Positions 25,201-36,908 of a stretch of 64,000 bases of DNA are shown here, piece by piece. The notes beneath the pieces are model-generated. The model ran no database searches and was not told the origin of the DNA. It was given only the letters and a program-made list of their open reading frames with translations. A program made the position numbers and the translations under genes. Location of the stretch: contig JBAJFG010000562.1 of assembly GCA_037903475.1 (NCBI GenBank), forward strand, positions 2,542,001 to 2,606,000, read 5' to 3'. The DNA comes from Ancylostoma caninum (lineage: Eukaryota > Nematoda > Chromadorea > Rhabditida > Ancylostomatidae). Position 1 is the stretch's first letter. Every line of letters begins with the position of its first letter.

Positions 25201-28200
25201 GCATTCACCATCATCTGAGCATTGCTGGCCGAGCTTTGTACACCGACCACTGATGCAGAACCTGTATTGCAATGGGTTGCACTGCTTGTCCGAACTGCAG
25301 GTCTCTCCATGGGGTTTTTGGCAAACTGAGTTCAAACATGTTGTAGAAGGGTTGAAAGGACAATCCACTGAATCGACGCATGGTTGTCCGATTCTGATGC
25401 ACCGTAAGTTGACGCATGCTGTGTTTGGTTGGAATGGGCATTCACTATCATCTGAGCATCGCTGGCCAAGCTTTGTACACCGACCACTGATGCAGAACCT
25501 GTATTGCAATGGGTTGCACTGCTTGTCCGAACTGCAGGTCTCTCCATGGGGTTTTTGGCAAACTGAGTTTAAACATGTTGTAGAAGGGTTGAAAGGACAA
25601 TCCACTGAATCGACGCATGATTGTCCGATTCTGATGCACCGTAAGTTGACGCATGCTGTGTTTGGTTGGAATGGGCATTCACCATCATCTGAGCATTGCT
25701 GGCCAAGCTTTGTACACCGACCACTGATGCAGAACCTGTATTGCAATGGGTTGCATTGCTTGTCCGAACTACAGGTATCTCCATGGGATTTTTGGCAAAC
25801 TGAGTTCGAACATGTTGTAAAAGGGTTGAAAGGGCAATCCACTGAATCGACGCATGGTTGTCCGATTCTGATGCACCGTAAATTGACGCATGCTGTGTTT
25901 GGTTGGAATGGGCATTCACCATCATCTGAGCATTGCTGGCCAAGCTTTGTACACCGACCACTGATGCAGAACCTGTATTGCAATGGGTTGCATTGCTTGT
26001 CCGAACTACAGGTATCTCCATGGGATTTTTGACAAACTAAGTTCGAACATGTTGTAAAAGGGTTGAAAGGGCAATCCACTGAATCGACGCATGGTTGTCC
26101 GATTCTGATGCACCGTAAGTTGACGCATGCTGTGTTTGGTTGGAATGGGCATTCACCATCATCTGAGCATTGCTGGCCGAGCTTTGTACACCGACCACTG
26201 ATGCAGAACCTGTATTGCAATGGGTTGCACTGCTTGTCCGAACTGCAGGTCTCTCCATGGGGTTTTTGGCAAACTGAGTTCAAACATGTTGTAGAAGGGT
26301 TGAAAGGACAATCCACTGAATCGACGCATGGTTGTCCGATTCTGATGCACCGTAAGTTGACGCATGCTGTGTTTGGTTGGAATGGGCATTCACCATCATC
26401 TGAGCATCGCTGGCCAAGCTTTGTACACCGACCACTGATGCAGAACCTGTATTGCAATGGGTTGCACTGCTTGTCCGAACTGCAGGTCTCTCCATGGGGT
26501 TTTTGGCAAACTGAGTTTAAACATGTTGTAGAAGGGTTGAAAGGACAATCCACTGAATCGACGCATGGTTGTCCGATTCTGATGCACCGTAAGTTGACGC
26601 ATGCTGTGTTTGGTTGGAATGGGCATTCACCATCATCTGAGCATCGCTGGCCAAGCTTTGTACACCGACCACTGATGCAGAACCTGTATTGCAATGGGTT
26701 GCACTGCTTGTCCGAACTGCAGGTTTGTCCTTTTGATTTTTGACAGATATCGTTTAGGCATATAGTGTGAGGTTGGAAGGGACAATCGATAGTGTTTGTA
26801 CACGGTTGTCCAAGCTTCGCGCAGCGTGAATCGACACATTGCACGTTATAGGGGCAGTCACTGTCTGCACTGCATTGCTGACCCAGCATCGTACATCGTC
26901 CTTCGATGCAAAAGCGATATTGTGAGGGATTGCATTCTTTATCTGCATAGCAGTGTCGTCTGTCTGTTCCTCCTGCCTTTTGACATATCGAGTTTAAACA
27001 AGTCGTGTGAGGATAAGATGGACAGTCATACGCATTTTCGCAGCTTTGTCCAAGCTTAATGCAGCGCAAGTTCACGCATCTGATATGAAAATAGTTCGGA
27101 CATGCAGCATCTGTGCTGCAAAACTGACCAAGGGTGATGCATTCTCCATCAATGCAAAACTCATGAGCTGAAATTTTGCAATCACGGTCCATGTGACATT
27201 TTCGACCTTGGGGTTTGCGGCAAGTACCACTTATACATTCAGTATGGGGAGAATACGGACATTCACGTGAATTAGTACATTTTTGCCCAAGCATCACACA
27301 GTGGGAGTCAACGCAAGATGTATTTGGAGAAAAGGGGCATTCGCGATCTATAAAGCACTGTTGACCAAGCCTCAAGCAGTACGTGTCGATGCAGTGCGTG
27401 TATGGATAGGGTGGACACTCAGCATCGGAGTGACATTTTCGTCCCGGTACTATGCACATTTTTTGATGACACTTTGCTCCAGAAAACGATCCACACTCTG
27501 TATTCGTTCTACATTTTCCATGATTTGGCAGGACGAATATCCTGAAATCTTCACATATTAGGCGTTATATCCGTGATCGTTATGGAAACCACATACGTGC
27601 AAGATTTTGGTGATTATCTGGAGAAAGCGGTGTTTCAGAGAAATGGTGAATGTCTGGATGCCTTCAAAGAAGTACAGCTGGGCGAAAAAACGATGATGAT
27701 CATGCTCAGCATGTAATGCCACTCATTTGTGAGGATATGGCTAGAGTTACACTCGGAAGAGCGGCACATGTCGTTTTCGAGCAGAGCTTGTTCATTAAAA
27801 GTTCTACAGCTGACGTGAAGCCGCCAAAGAACAGGTGGCAGTCTGCTGGAGAAAGTTCCGGAGAATTTGCGGGATGACCCAGAAGTTGGAAGTGGTGGCC
27901 CAAATGGTCAATTTTACACTTGGCTGAGCCTACAGCATGCTATCACGTAGAACACATAGATGTTAGCCTTGTCCGTTCACCTGTGGTTGGCCTTCATGTT
28001 CAAGATTCAAGAGTTGCAAACGCCCTACCTCAAACAAAGAAACTTTATATTTGACGGTTATTGCTCATTTGTTTGGGAAAAATTCGTGTGTAAAGCCCCA
28101 CTTGCTGACCCAAATATTTTAGAGAAATTTTCAAAAATTGTAGCGATAGTTGCCCTTTTTTGAGCGCCTCAGTGGGGCCTAGATCCTAGAGCTACCTATC

Positions 28201-29538
28201 GCCGTGCATCACTCATTTTCTATCAACGATAATGATTTTCTCCAGAAATGGATCAAGAGAATATCTATAGAGCAAAGATTTCTCGCATGCGTCAACGCTA
28301 GTGTTTTTGTTTTAGCTCGAGCTGTCCTTCTTTTCCATGCTGCCATTTTTCTTTAGGTGATAAGGTACGGTTAAGCAACTGACGGCTAATATCCCTAATG
28401 TTACTTTTGAAGCCCTGCTCACGTTGCATTGGGTCTGGCCCAACCCGGAAGAGGGTCCAAGCTTAAATCTTCATATCTCAAGAACTCACAAATCCCAGCC
28501 CCCCCCCCCCTCCTCCCCCATTCTGCATAGGATATTCTCCACAAACGCAACATTGATGCTATGAGTCGCTTTCGCTGTTGATCTTCTGGATTTGAGCTCA
28601 TGAAGCAAGAATTCTCAAACCACCTAGCTTTACATGGCATTGTTTTCGTACATGAAACTTGCAGATATCAGTCATAAATTGGCAGTAGATGTTCCAGGCT
28701 ACCAGCACACTTGTAAGACCGTTACAGCGGATTATAACTACAAGAAGCAATAAGACATTAAACAATGAACTGAACGACAATCAACCAGCACTTGCCTCGG
28801 AGCTTACGCATACACCTAAAATGTACTTTTATCGTGCCTGTTTTTACTTATACTGTGATTTTCCTATTCTCCGAGTAACACAGTTCTATTGAGTGAAGGC
28901 CGCTCATAAACACATCTTTGTGTTTTAGTTTATGTAACCAGTACATGACCGTAGAAGAAAAAAAACTCACATTCCATCTTGCACGCTGGTGACTGATGAA
29001 ATTTGTGAACCTGGTATCCTAAAATTCTGACTGGAGACATTTGTGAACCTGATATCCTAAAATTCTGTTATCAGGAATCCAAGCGTTTAGGTCACAATTT
29101 TTCCGGATAGGAATAGAACAATGACACGTACCTCGTAAGGAGGGAGTACCACTATTTGCTTCGTATCGGGGATTATCACATCACTGCCAAAATCTTCTGT
29201 CGAGAATTCAATCCTTCGTACTTCCCCTTGAATGGCAAGTTCTTATTGAAATTTTGTACAAAAAAAAACCAGTTCTTAATGAATGTGGGTTTACCTGCTA
29301 CAATGCATATGCAGAGCAGAATTATCTAAATACATCAATTATTAGAAAAGATCACTGTTAGAAGGGAAGTTTTAAGAAATATAGCCAGGTCACATGGAGA
29401 ATTCGATTTCCAGCTGCGTAGTGCGAAATCGGATTGACAATTTCAGGTAAAGGTGCAGCTGTTGATCCATTTATTAGTTTAAAGTCTTCGCGGACGCTAA
29501 AATTTGCTACTTACACCACATAGAAATTTGCTCCTCAT
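16234..29538 (-). CDS. Gene B: giant secreted Cys-repeat / Thr-linker / CAP-domain protein
   Basis: Eleven exons in matching phase: 29515-29538, 29295-29325, 29132-29241, 28971-29056, 21170-27541, 19158-19221, 18106-18181, 17831-17989, 17263-17364, 16485-16570 and 16234-16342. The product would be about 2,405 residues: a signal peptide (MRSKFLCG then IILLCICIVA), a short spacer, about fifty four-Cys repeats, a Thr-rich linker and one CAP domain. It is presumably exported; the linker suggests O-glycosylation. Its role is unknown, but nematode CAP proteins are commonly secreted at the host interface. A single extra base near 25091 breaks the frame inside the repeat exon, so the copy is either mis-sequenced or disrupted. 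The exon 5 to exon 6 join rests on phase (1 to 1), the donor CAGAG|GTGCGT and the identical plan in gene A; an in-frame TGA at 21114-21116 would end an unspliced read-through form. Confidence 0.72.
19473..20527 (-). mobile_element. Truncated mariner element, TA-flanked
   Basis: The ends TTAGGTTGGTGCATAATCAATGCGG and the reverse complement of CCGCATTAATTGTGCACCAATCTAA form imperfect terminal inverted repeats, each flanked by TA. Read on the minus strand from about 20470, a broken frame recalls the mariner transposase N terminus (HNRHNMLYHFGES, then DESLTTRTLSEH). The catalytic C-terminal half is missing and stops are frequent. At 1,055 bp it is shorter than the usual 1.3 kb. It lies in the gene B intron between the Cys exon and the CAP module. 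Confidence 0.75.
21170..27541 (-). CDS. Gene B exon 5: Cys-repeat block and Thr-rich linker
   Basis: One 6,372-bp exon runs from the acceptor GATTTCAG (phase 2 in) to the donor CAGAG|GTGCGT (phase 1 out). It encodes repeats of the type C-x5-C-P-x(6-8)-C-x4-C-x-K-x-G-Q, alternating in pairs, followed by a linker of mostly Thr with Ser and Pro. The spacing resembles EB-module or Dickkopf-like cysteine motifs, but no family can be assigned by eye. Frame is lost once: other repeats read CTGAGTTCG on the plus strand, and the copy at 25088 reads CTGAAGTTCG. Without that base the exon is exactly 2,123 codons plus two split bases. A one-base insertion is the simplest explanation, because both flanks keep repeat register. 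Confidence 0.8.
24137..26738 (-). repeat. Eleven 237-bp tandem coding repeats with a 948-bp higher order
   Basis: Eleven nearly identical 79-codon units, each two four-Cys modules, follow one another without spacers; the word GGTTGTCCGATTCTGATGCACC marks each, with one T variant at 25617. Two classes alternate. The S class has SHGDT and NPFTTCSN; the H class has PHGET and NPSTTCLN. Going up in coordinate the order is S S S S S H H S S H H. The blocks at about 24841-25790 and 25791-26738 are equivalent four-unit sets, so a 948-bp segment was duplicated after the units diverged. Confidence 0.82.
27706..27935 (-). pseudogene. Mariner transposase C-terminal relic
   Basis: A minus-strand frame reads GHHFQLLGHPANSPELSPAD followed by CHLFFGGF. 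This matches the mariner/Tc1 catalytic-core pattern of HP-x-SPDL-x-P-x-D-x-HLF. A stop precedes it in frame and the conserved upstream part is absent, so it is dead. It sits in the gene B intron between exons 4 and 5. Confidence 0.7.
28971..29538 (-). CDS. Gene B N-terminal exons 1-4 (signal peptide and spacer)
   Basis: Exon 1 (29515-29538) is 8 codons ending GGT|GTAAGT. Exon 2 (29295-29325) is 31 bases encoding the hydrophobic core IILLCICIVA. Exon 3 (29132-29241) is 36 codons ending PPYE. Exon 4 (28971-29056) is 28 codons plus two bases. Phases are 0, 1, 0, 2, and phase 2 matches the 27541 acceptor. Exon 4 has two tandem acceptors 38 bp apart; only the upstream one (29056) gives phase 2. 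The start was chosen because it begins the only signal peptide in frame and lies 40 bases after a likely splice-leader acceptor. Confidence 0.7.
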
Positions 29539-29573
29539 ATGGGGGTTGATCCAAGTTTGCCCGCTTTATTTCT

Positions 29574-29590
29574 GCTACTAAAAAGAAAAT
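29574..29590 (-). promoter_or_regulatory. Probable trans-splice (SL) acceptor of gene B
   Basis: A minus-strand TTTTCTTTTTAG ends at 29578, 40 bases before the gene B ATG, with no upstream exon in matching phase. This position is typical of nematode splice-leader addition. RNA evidence is not available. Confidence 0.45.
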
Positions 29591-29599
29591 CAGGAAATA

Positions 29600-32500
29600 T
29601 TCAGGTACTCGAACGAATTGATATCAAACTTGAGACGATCGTGCGAAAAATATCAAACTAACGATTCGTTTAATATCAGATTTGAAACATTCGTGCAAAA
29701 TTAAAGAAAAAATGGAGAGAAAAAAGGTCGAGGGGAACGGGACACTATTAGAAGTGATGCTAAAAGGAATGATAAGATATGTTCTGAAGATCTTAGCGAT
29801 CAATGCGCAATGTAATTAAGTTTTTTCTTGTTTCTTTCCACATGCAAGCTAATTGAGAAGGGGCATGGATGCGCGGACATTGGTGAAATTTTACATATAT
29901 TCCCAACATATTCTTAACTGATGGGATAAGGTAAAAAAAGTGATTACCTATTGCCCATGACTTAAACTGGGTAAGATTGGAGAATGAGGTGATGAGTGGG
30001 AGCCCTGATGCCTAATTTTTTTTTCATATTTTTTGCCGAGTGGTGGGGCTCAGCGTCACTCTGGAGCAGGAGAAGCCTGCTTTTGTTTGTTATACCACTG
30101 CCGGCCAGACTTGCCGCAGCTTCCCGGACATCAACTGCTAAAAGTCGGATCAGAACAATAGGACTCTGCTATGACTGCCTGAACGGTCGAAGAAGGCTAC
30201 AACGGCTAATCACACCCCTTTAGCACCACCAAACTCCCTATGTAACCTCCCTATGGTGAAGATCTGGTTTTGAAAAAAAATTAGAGATGGGAGAGCTTCC
30301 TACCCATACATGTACGCGCTTCCTGTCAACGTGTAGGAACCAATCTCTATCTATGTACATCTATTGCACGGTCTTAAAATGGGTCTTGAGCAAAACATTA
30401 TGTTGGAACAAACGTGATAGCGGGTGAGGCGCTTGTCAGGTCACGAGGTTTTCATCTCTGCAAATTTCCCGCCATATCGATTGAAGTCGTGTTTCGAAAT
30501 TGTAATTTGAAGAGATCTGTTTAATTTTCATGGCTGCTCTTAATGCTTGAGTTTCGCGACGTCCTGCGACCACTACCATGGTTTCAGCGAGTTTAAAATT
30601 GCCGGAAGAAAACTTAGCGGACCAGTAGCTCACTGTTCGTTCGGAAGATGATCTTGGGTCAAAATAAACACAAGACTCTTGAACACCTTCGATGCGATGC
30701 GTTTGAGTTTGAAGTGATAAATCATGATTAGTCAGAAATCGTATTCGTTCATCATTTTTCCGCGACCCTATAGAAAAGCCCAGGAAAGAACTGACCAGTG
30801 TGCTGGAGAAGCACTTGATTATACAATTTGCCTAAAGTTGTTCAAATTGGGTGAAAAAGAGTATATTGTGAATATCTCGAAAAGGCAATTATTTTCGCAG
30901 CACTCTGATATTTTCGTTTTGATGAAATTACACCTTCCATATCAATTAAAGTTTACCGTTTGGAATTTGAAATGCATTTTGATATTGTATTTATTGAAGA
31001 ACGAAAACAAGTTCACATAACCGATCGTGTGAGGTTTACATGCAAATTAAAAATCAGAAAAAGTTAGTGGTGAGGTACAAATGCCTTTTATTCGGTTGGA
31101 TGAACGTTATATATCGACTATTGCGCGGGCGAACATGGTATAAACGCCAGCGAAATATGTGAAGCATAAGCTTTATTGTTGGGTGGAATGTTTTAACTTT
31201 GCATGCGATTATTTTCATAGCTGTTCGGATTGGATGATAATGTTGTTCCCATACTGGGAACTAGAAGCTATTAGCTACCTCCATACCAGAAGCTTTCAGC
31301 AGACGCCAATAGATAATCACGGAGATTCCCAAAAACGACACTTTAGGAAATCCGAGACCGGTTCACATCTTTTAACCAAGTTAGTGTGTTTGATTGGGCA
31401 GCTACACTGTTACTGAGATGCAAAGCAATTTTTCTAGGCGGTTTTCCTCTTCTAAAATTTCCCCTCTGCTTTTCTGGGGTGCATACCTTTACTTGTGACT
31501 GTCAATTAGGCGTGCGCTCGGATCCTAATTAACGTGGACGAGCAACTCGGCCTAGGTAGAAGCGGGCCTTGCTTTCTGGTGCAAATGAACTTATCTCGAA
31601 AACGGTTAAACCATCACTGGATTGATCAAAGCACTTTTCTTGTTTGCCATGCGGTTCTCTGGTTAACTCGGATAAATTGTAGGACAAACTCAAGCCTTAG
31701 GGTTCACCTTTTAGACAAGCACTGAACCACTACTAGAACTATGTGCTTCTGTAATCTTCTGTAACCATTGATCCTTACCTGATGATAATAGAGAACAAAG
31801 AACATTAGGAAGGTGTTTATTATGGTGACTTCATGGTGATATTTATGTTCCAAAGTATCGTGTTCTGGTGGACGAGTTTTCCGCTCATTGTGGGGCACAC
31901 ATAGCCTTCTTGCTGACAGCTGCGTATATAAAGTGTAGTATTGTCAGGTTGGTGTAAAAAATGGCGCGCTTTTCTGTTGATTTTCTTTTGTTCCACAACT
32001 TTAACGAGCGATGGTATCAGCAGATCTCTTTAATTACTAGGAACCAATGCTCATCGTTACGAAAGGCACATCTCCCTGTGGAAGAAAAAGGAGAACGCTG
32101 TTTTGATGTCGTTATCTTTGGCAAATTTTTTGTTGTGAAATAAATTTTTCCGGAGCTGGGGGAAAAGACAGGCCTACGGCAATTCTTCTAGAGAATTAGG
32201 GAACTTCAGACAATTCTCATAAACGAGTTTTGAGCTGTTTTGTCCTTTCATCATCTGGAGCGTTTTAAGCCGCCCATGGGTTAATTTGAGGAGGCTGTTC
32301 CCAAAGAGCAACTTGGATTGGATTGTCTAATATGAACTTTAGAAATATCAAGCAAAATGGTTTAAACGGTGTTCATCTACAGTTCTCCAACAGCGAAGCC
32401 TTTCATATCTCCTCTTTCTTCATGTTCTTCTATCTTTTCGAATTCCACCTACTAGTCCCCCTCTTTACTGAAGAGCCTCGGGCGGACTAGGCAATGTGAT

Positions 32501-32910
32501 TCGTTTAAACATAGAGGCGAAACGAATCACATTCAATTTCGCACTTATTACGGCAATGGGCTTGAACCCCCTTCATACTCTAAGCAAACAATTTGGAAAT
32601 GTTTGTTGGGATCGGTTCTTTCGATCCAGTTCATAATTAAGCAAATGCAGCACTGAGTAGGCAAGTACGATCAGTGCGTTGGCTATCCAAAATGTGTCAG
32701 AATGTGCAAATCACTGAAATGGTCTTGTTGTTCTGGCTCCGCTTGATTAATTCTCCCTGAATTTGAACTCAGAATGAGTTCTGTGGAGAGTTGTCACCCG
32801 CTGTTAGCAGTCTTGGTTTGCAACCATGTTATCGCCATGGCACGCATGGAGTATAGCACCATGCGCCACCGTTGTCGGCGGTCATCGCCAATATTGGCGA
32901 CGATGGATCG
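29600..32910. other. Intergenic, no supported gene
   Basis: This lies upstream of gene B. Minus 30436-30633 and plus 30724-31020 are open with plausible codon composition but lack splice partners or domains. A 14-bp perfect stem (AATGTGATTCGTTT) with a 13-base loop lies at 32493-32533. Confidence 0.4.
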
Positions 32911-32918
32911 ATTACATA

Positions 32919-33180
32919 CAGTGGACGGCAATGGCGGAGGCCCATCTGCGGCCTCGAAAATGATGCAACGCGACCGCGGCGCGCGCCGGGATCAGTGTCG
33001 TCTGTTGCGGGGGTGTTATTTCTAGTCGCTTTCTTCCCGATTTGATCAAAAATCCTAAAAATCGGGTAGGAAAACTGCTAGGTATAGAGTCGCAGAAAAC
33101 ATCGTTCGCGACGTACGCGGCGCGGTCGCGCTGCGTCCTTCTCGAGGCCGCGAATTGGCCATCGCCATTGCCATTCCAAA
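32919..33180. mobile_element. MITE family A, copy A1
   Basis: TA-flanked start CAGTGGACGGCAATGG; long terminal inverted repeats carry GCGGCCTCGA and, inverted, CTCGAGGCCGC next to CG-rich CGCGGCGCGCG. The right end has drifted from the family end TTGCCGTCCACTG. It has no coding capacity. Confidence 0.65.
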
Positions 33181-33826
33181 TACGTTTGTTTTGCCCTAAT
33201 ACTCGCTCATACGTTATGCCTAGAGGTGTTCTGGTCTCACTGTTGCATCAGAGTGACTAGAAGCAACATTAGACCTAGTTTTTCGAAATTCTGCGGTATG
33301 ATTTGATATTTCAAGTGATTTTTCTATATTATTTCAATAATTTGGGAGTTCCACCGCAGTTATTTCTATTTACTATAACCCCAACTTTCCAAAAGTTTTT
33401 TTTTTCAAAATCAAGCTATGTAATCGGCACTAGTCCGATCGTTGTGATTATTTCCATGATGCTTTTGTGATCCATACGTTCCAGAACGGGAAGCCCTTTC
33501 GGCTGATGTAGAATTCGCATAAAAACGGGCTAATACGTGCCATCAAACTGTAAAACATATTTTTATGGATTATCTAGTACCAACAAAAGATGTGCTTTAA
33601 ATGCGATGCCGTTCAAATCCGTGTGACACAAAGCATAAAATGCAAATACATATAATGAGAGGATTCCGCTATGTTTCCATAGTTTGTTGAGCAAGAATCA
33701 CTCCTCCGGTATGAATAGCACTTTTCCGCCCTGAATGAAGAAGGAGAGAATACAATAACAATATGAAAATAGCGCCATCTACAACTACCAAAGATTATCT
33801 TAGGTGTGCATCTAAGCGGTTATATA

Positions 33827-35030
33827 CAAGGTGGTCCAAAATTGCGGAAACAAGGGTGCGATGCGCGTTTTTCGGCTTATCTCGAGTTTTGGGATCTTGT
33901 ATTCAATCCTTTGGTGTTCTTCTGTTCTATCCTGGAGCTTCTTTGGAAATAATGCTGAACGCTACAGATTTGGGGAACATCTAGGTCGTCAGTCAAGCCC
34001 AGTTCTATCACCCAATTACAGAAAAACATTAAAGGCAGTGTGTCAGCTCGTTCCATGAGCTGAAAATACCAATAGACTCTGGACCTCCTCGTTACGCTAA
34101 TTCCAAAGATGTGCGTCAAAGCTCATAAAAATGACGAAAACCCCGTTTTCGGAGCGTCCGAAAGTGCAGTTCACGGACCACCTGGGCCCGTGAATGTGCT
34201 GGCTGCCCGCCACGTCTGCAGCGTTGGCGAACACGTCTAGACGTGTTCTATCGATGAGATCAACGGCTTCACACGTCCACTCGGCTCGACAAACCGTAAC
34301 AAATCCCGTCCCGAAAAACGTTTGAAAATAGGGTTCAAAGACCATTTTGTAATATTCTAGGTATACCGTTGGATTCAGCATGTCGAGGAGATTCAGAATC
34401 TGGTAGAAGCTCAGGCACGAAAACGAGATGACACACTTCCTTTAATGTCAACTTGAAAGACAGCCTACCTTGAACATGAGATCCAAGATTTCGTGGGGAT
34501 ACGCCGAAATTCGACGCGCGTTGAGCGTGTTTTTCATAACCAATTACCATCATTAACTGTATAATGGGGGAACACTTTTTAGAACTTCGAGATTGACAGT
34601 TTATGAGCCCAATAAGTTCCATTCCACCATCACAACATTGGGAGAAGTGCCGGAAATAGCTCAAACAGACGTTTTTGCCTTGTTTTTGCACAGGAAGTCA
34701 TGTTCGCTTCCTTAAAACCACTATTTTCAGTATTCATTCGTGTAGATTTCTCGTTGTGGTATTCACTTCAAGACGAAAACGGATTCTGCTTCTGTAAAAC
34801 AGCCTGATCCTTGGAGCAAACGCTTCCAGAAGCGTGGAATTACTTTAGGAGAGATTATCTGTGCGCCACTATAGGCGCCGACACTGATTTCTTCGGGCCT
34901 TTTCTCACTGGTAATAGCAGAATTCATAAAAATCAGGGGTCGATTCTGTACATGTGTCAGTGAAAAATACTATAATGGAAACAAATTTGCCAACTCGTTT
35001 CCTAAAGTCTCATAATTTCGAACCACCCTG
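33827..35030. mobile_element. Mariner/Tc1-like element, degenerate, TA-flanked
   Basis: The left end CAAGGTGGTCCAAAATT and the reverse-complemented right end CAGGGTGGTTCGAAATT are imperfect inverted repeats next to TA. At 1,204 bp it has the size of a full mariner-class element. Minus-strand frames inside (for example 34097-34381) are interrupted, and no catalytic motif could be read with confidence, so it is decayed or non-autonomous. Confidence 0.55.
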
Positions 35031-36908
35031 TATTTCACTAGTGCTCAGGCAATGAGGTTATTCAGTCTAACTCCAAAAATGCGTACTGAAAGTTTGTGAA
35101 GTGACGATGCTTCAACGCTATGTGAATAACATTTTATGCGCGGCAGTGAACGCGACTTTTGACCAGGTCATTTGCTGGACTATCTTTGAATTTAGGCGTT
35201 GTGGAGTGTTGTGGAATGAATTTTGAATTGGTTTTGAACGGACAGCACATGTTAAGTACCTTTCCGTGTCTCAGCTATTAGGTTGAGGAATTATATGTAA
35301 ATGACTTGACTTTCACTTTCAAATAAAAATCACTACAACGACAACACTGCAGGAGCTCCATCCAAGAGGTACTTCCCAAATTGATGGTTGGCTTTTCTAC
35401 TTCCTCTGTACCAAGAAAGACTGCTCTCGTCAGAAAAAATCACAGCGCTCTGTGATCCGAGGCAACGCAGTTATAGCACATGCGATTCTGAGGTTTTTAA
35501 AGGCTTCATGTGCAGTGACTTTGAAGTTGTTAGCAATGAAGGTGAATCTGTTTGTTCACCCCCTATGTCTAGTTGAATTTTATTTTATCATTAATCATTT
35601 ATGATATATCATGCTTGTAGCTTTTATTCCATTTCAGGTTAGAAACCTAGCTAACTAGCTTAGTTTCCCAACTAAAATAGGATAAACGCCACGGTTCCGA
35701 TCACCAAAAGTTGTGGGCCTCAGTATGCCAGCACAGTTGCCGTAGTATGGCAGGAGACTTGAGGCTGTACGAGGAAATCTTGTACAAGTATTGGGACATC
35801 TGTGAGGCCCAAACACAGCCACACTCAATCGGCACTGCCTCCAACGAGTTATCGGATTTAATTTTTTCACACTTGATTTTTTCAGCTTTACTCAAACTGC
35901 AACATCTGTTGGTCTTACCCTCTTTAGTATAGAGCTGGGCAAATGTCAGAGTAAATCTTGCACATCTGATAAAAAAAAACAAAGATAGGCCATGTAATTC
36001 TACACGAATTCGTCAGCTTTTCTTCTATTTTTTGTTGCCAAACAACGGCCGTGTGGGACAGGCAGTACTCTCATTCTCTATTCTGAGCTTCTGAGTTTTG
36101 TGGAAATCAGTATTAAAAAATAGATGAACATGCTGTCTAATGGTTTCCGCTTCTCCTCAAGCCAGAACGAGAATGCAGTCTGAATCTGATTCGCAGAATC
36201 AGATTCAGACTGCAAAATCCGCAGAATTCAATAACTTCTATCGACTTCTCTCATATCGTAATGTGCATGCCGAGGTATTCTAAGTTTGAATGATCTGAAT
36301 GATCAGAACGTTTCTTTTTTTTTGCATCGTGATGTCTTGTTAGCCATACTCTTCTCTTGCTATGAAAGTCTGGTGAAGCTCAACTGTCTATCCTACGTTT
36401 TGCTTACACGATGTTGGTCTGCTAGCTGCGTTATTCACTTAATTTCAAAGCTTACAAAGCTTTTCGCCATACTCACCACTTAATCATAAGCACTGGCATT
36501 ATCACAATGAAAAAACTGTAGTAGTAACTGGTCATAGAATCCCGGTCCGAAAGAGATATCACAAGTATAATATCAGTTGAACAGTTCGAACCCAACCTGC
36601 TGGTACGAGTTGACCTGCTGCGCAGAAACAGCCGTGGGGCGATGTTTGAACGAATCAGCTGTTTTCACCTAAAATCGCTGTTTTTCCTTGAAAAAGTTTT
36701 GTTCCGTGCACTTTTCCCTACCATTCTTACACTATTGTGGCTGAAACTGTCTGTTTGCTCTCTAATCTTACTTCTCATGAGCTGTTTTGCATTTTCTTTT
36801 TTCATAGCATCCATTTCTTCCTATTTTGTGTGTTTGTACTATTTCTTTCCCATTCCTTCCCACTTGTACTCGTTTTTTTCTTCACAGTAAGCCTGTGCAG
36901 CCCACACT
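35031..36908. other. No supported gene
   Basis: A minus-strand frame at 35701-35900 reads protein-like stretches (ECGCVWASQMSQYLYK) but has no splice partner. The perfect hairpin at 36174-36214 is listed separately. Confidence 0.4.
36174..36214. repeat. Perfect 19-bp hairpin
   Basis: TGCAGTCTGAATCTGATTC at 36174-36192 is exactly complementary to 36196-36214 across a GCA loop. No gene or mobile element boundary is seen beside it. Confidence 0.85.

Noticed and set aside
24137..26738. CRISPR-like array
   Set aside because: The repeats are contiguous coding units of 237 bp without spacers, in an intron-containing gene.
21139..26743. Long plus-strand and other-frame ORFs across the Cys repeats
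   Set aside because: They are mirror frames of the repetitive coding exon; their repeats have no cysteine logic and no splice or start context.
29512..29577. Open frame upstream of the gene B ATG as a coding exon
   Set aside because: It joins the next exons only through a TAA; it fits better as a short 5' UTR after a splice-leader acceptor.
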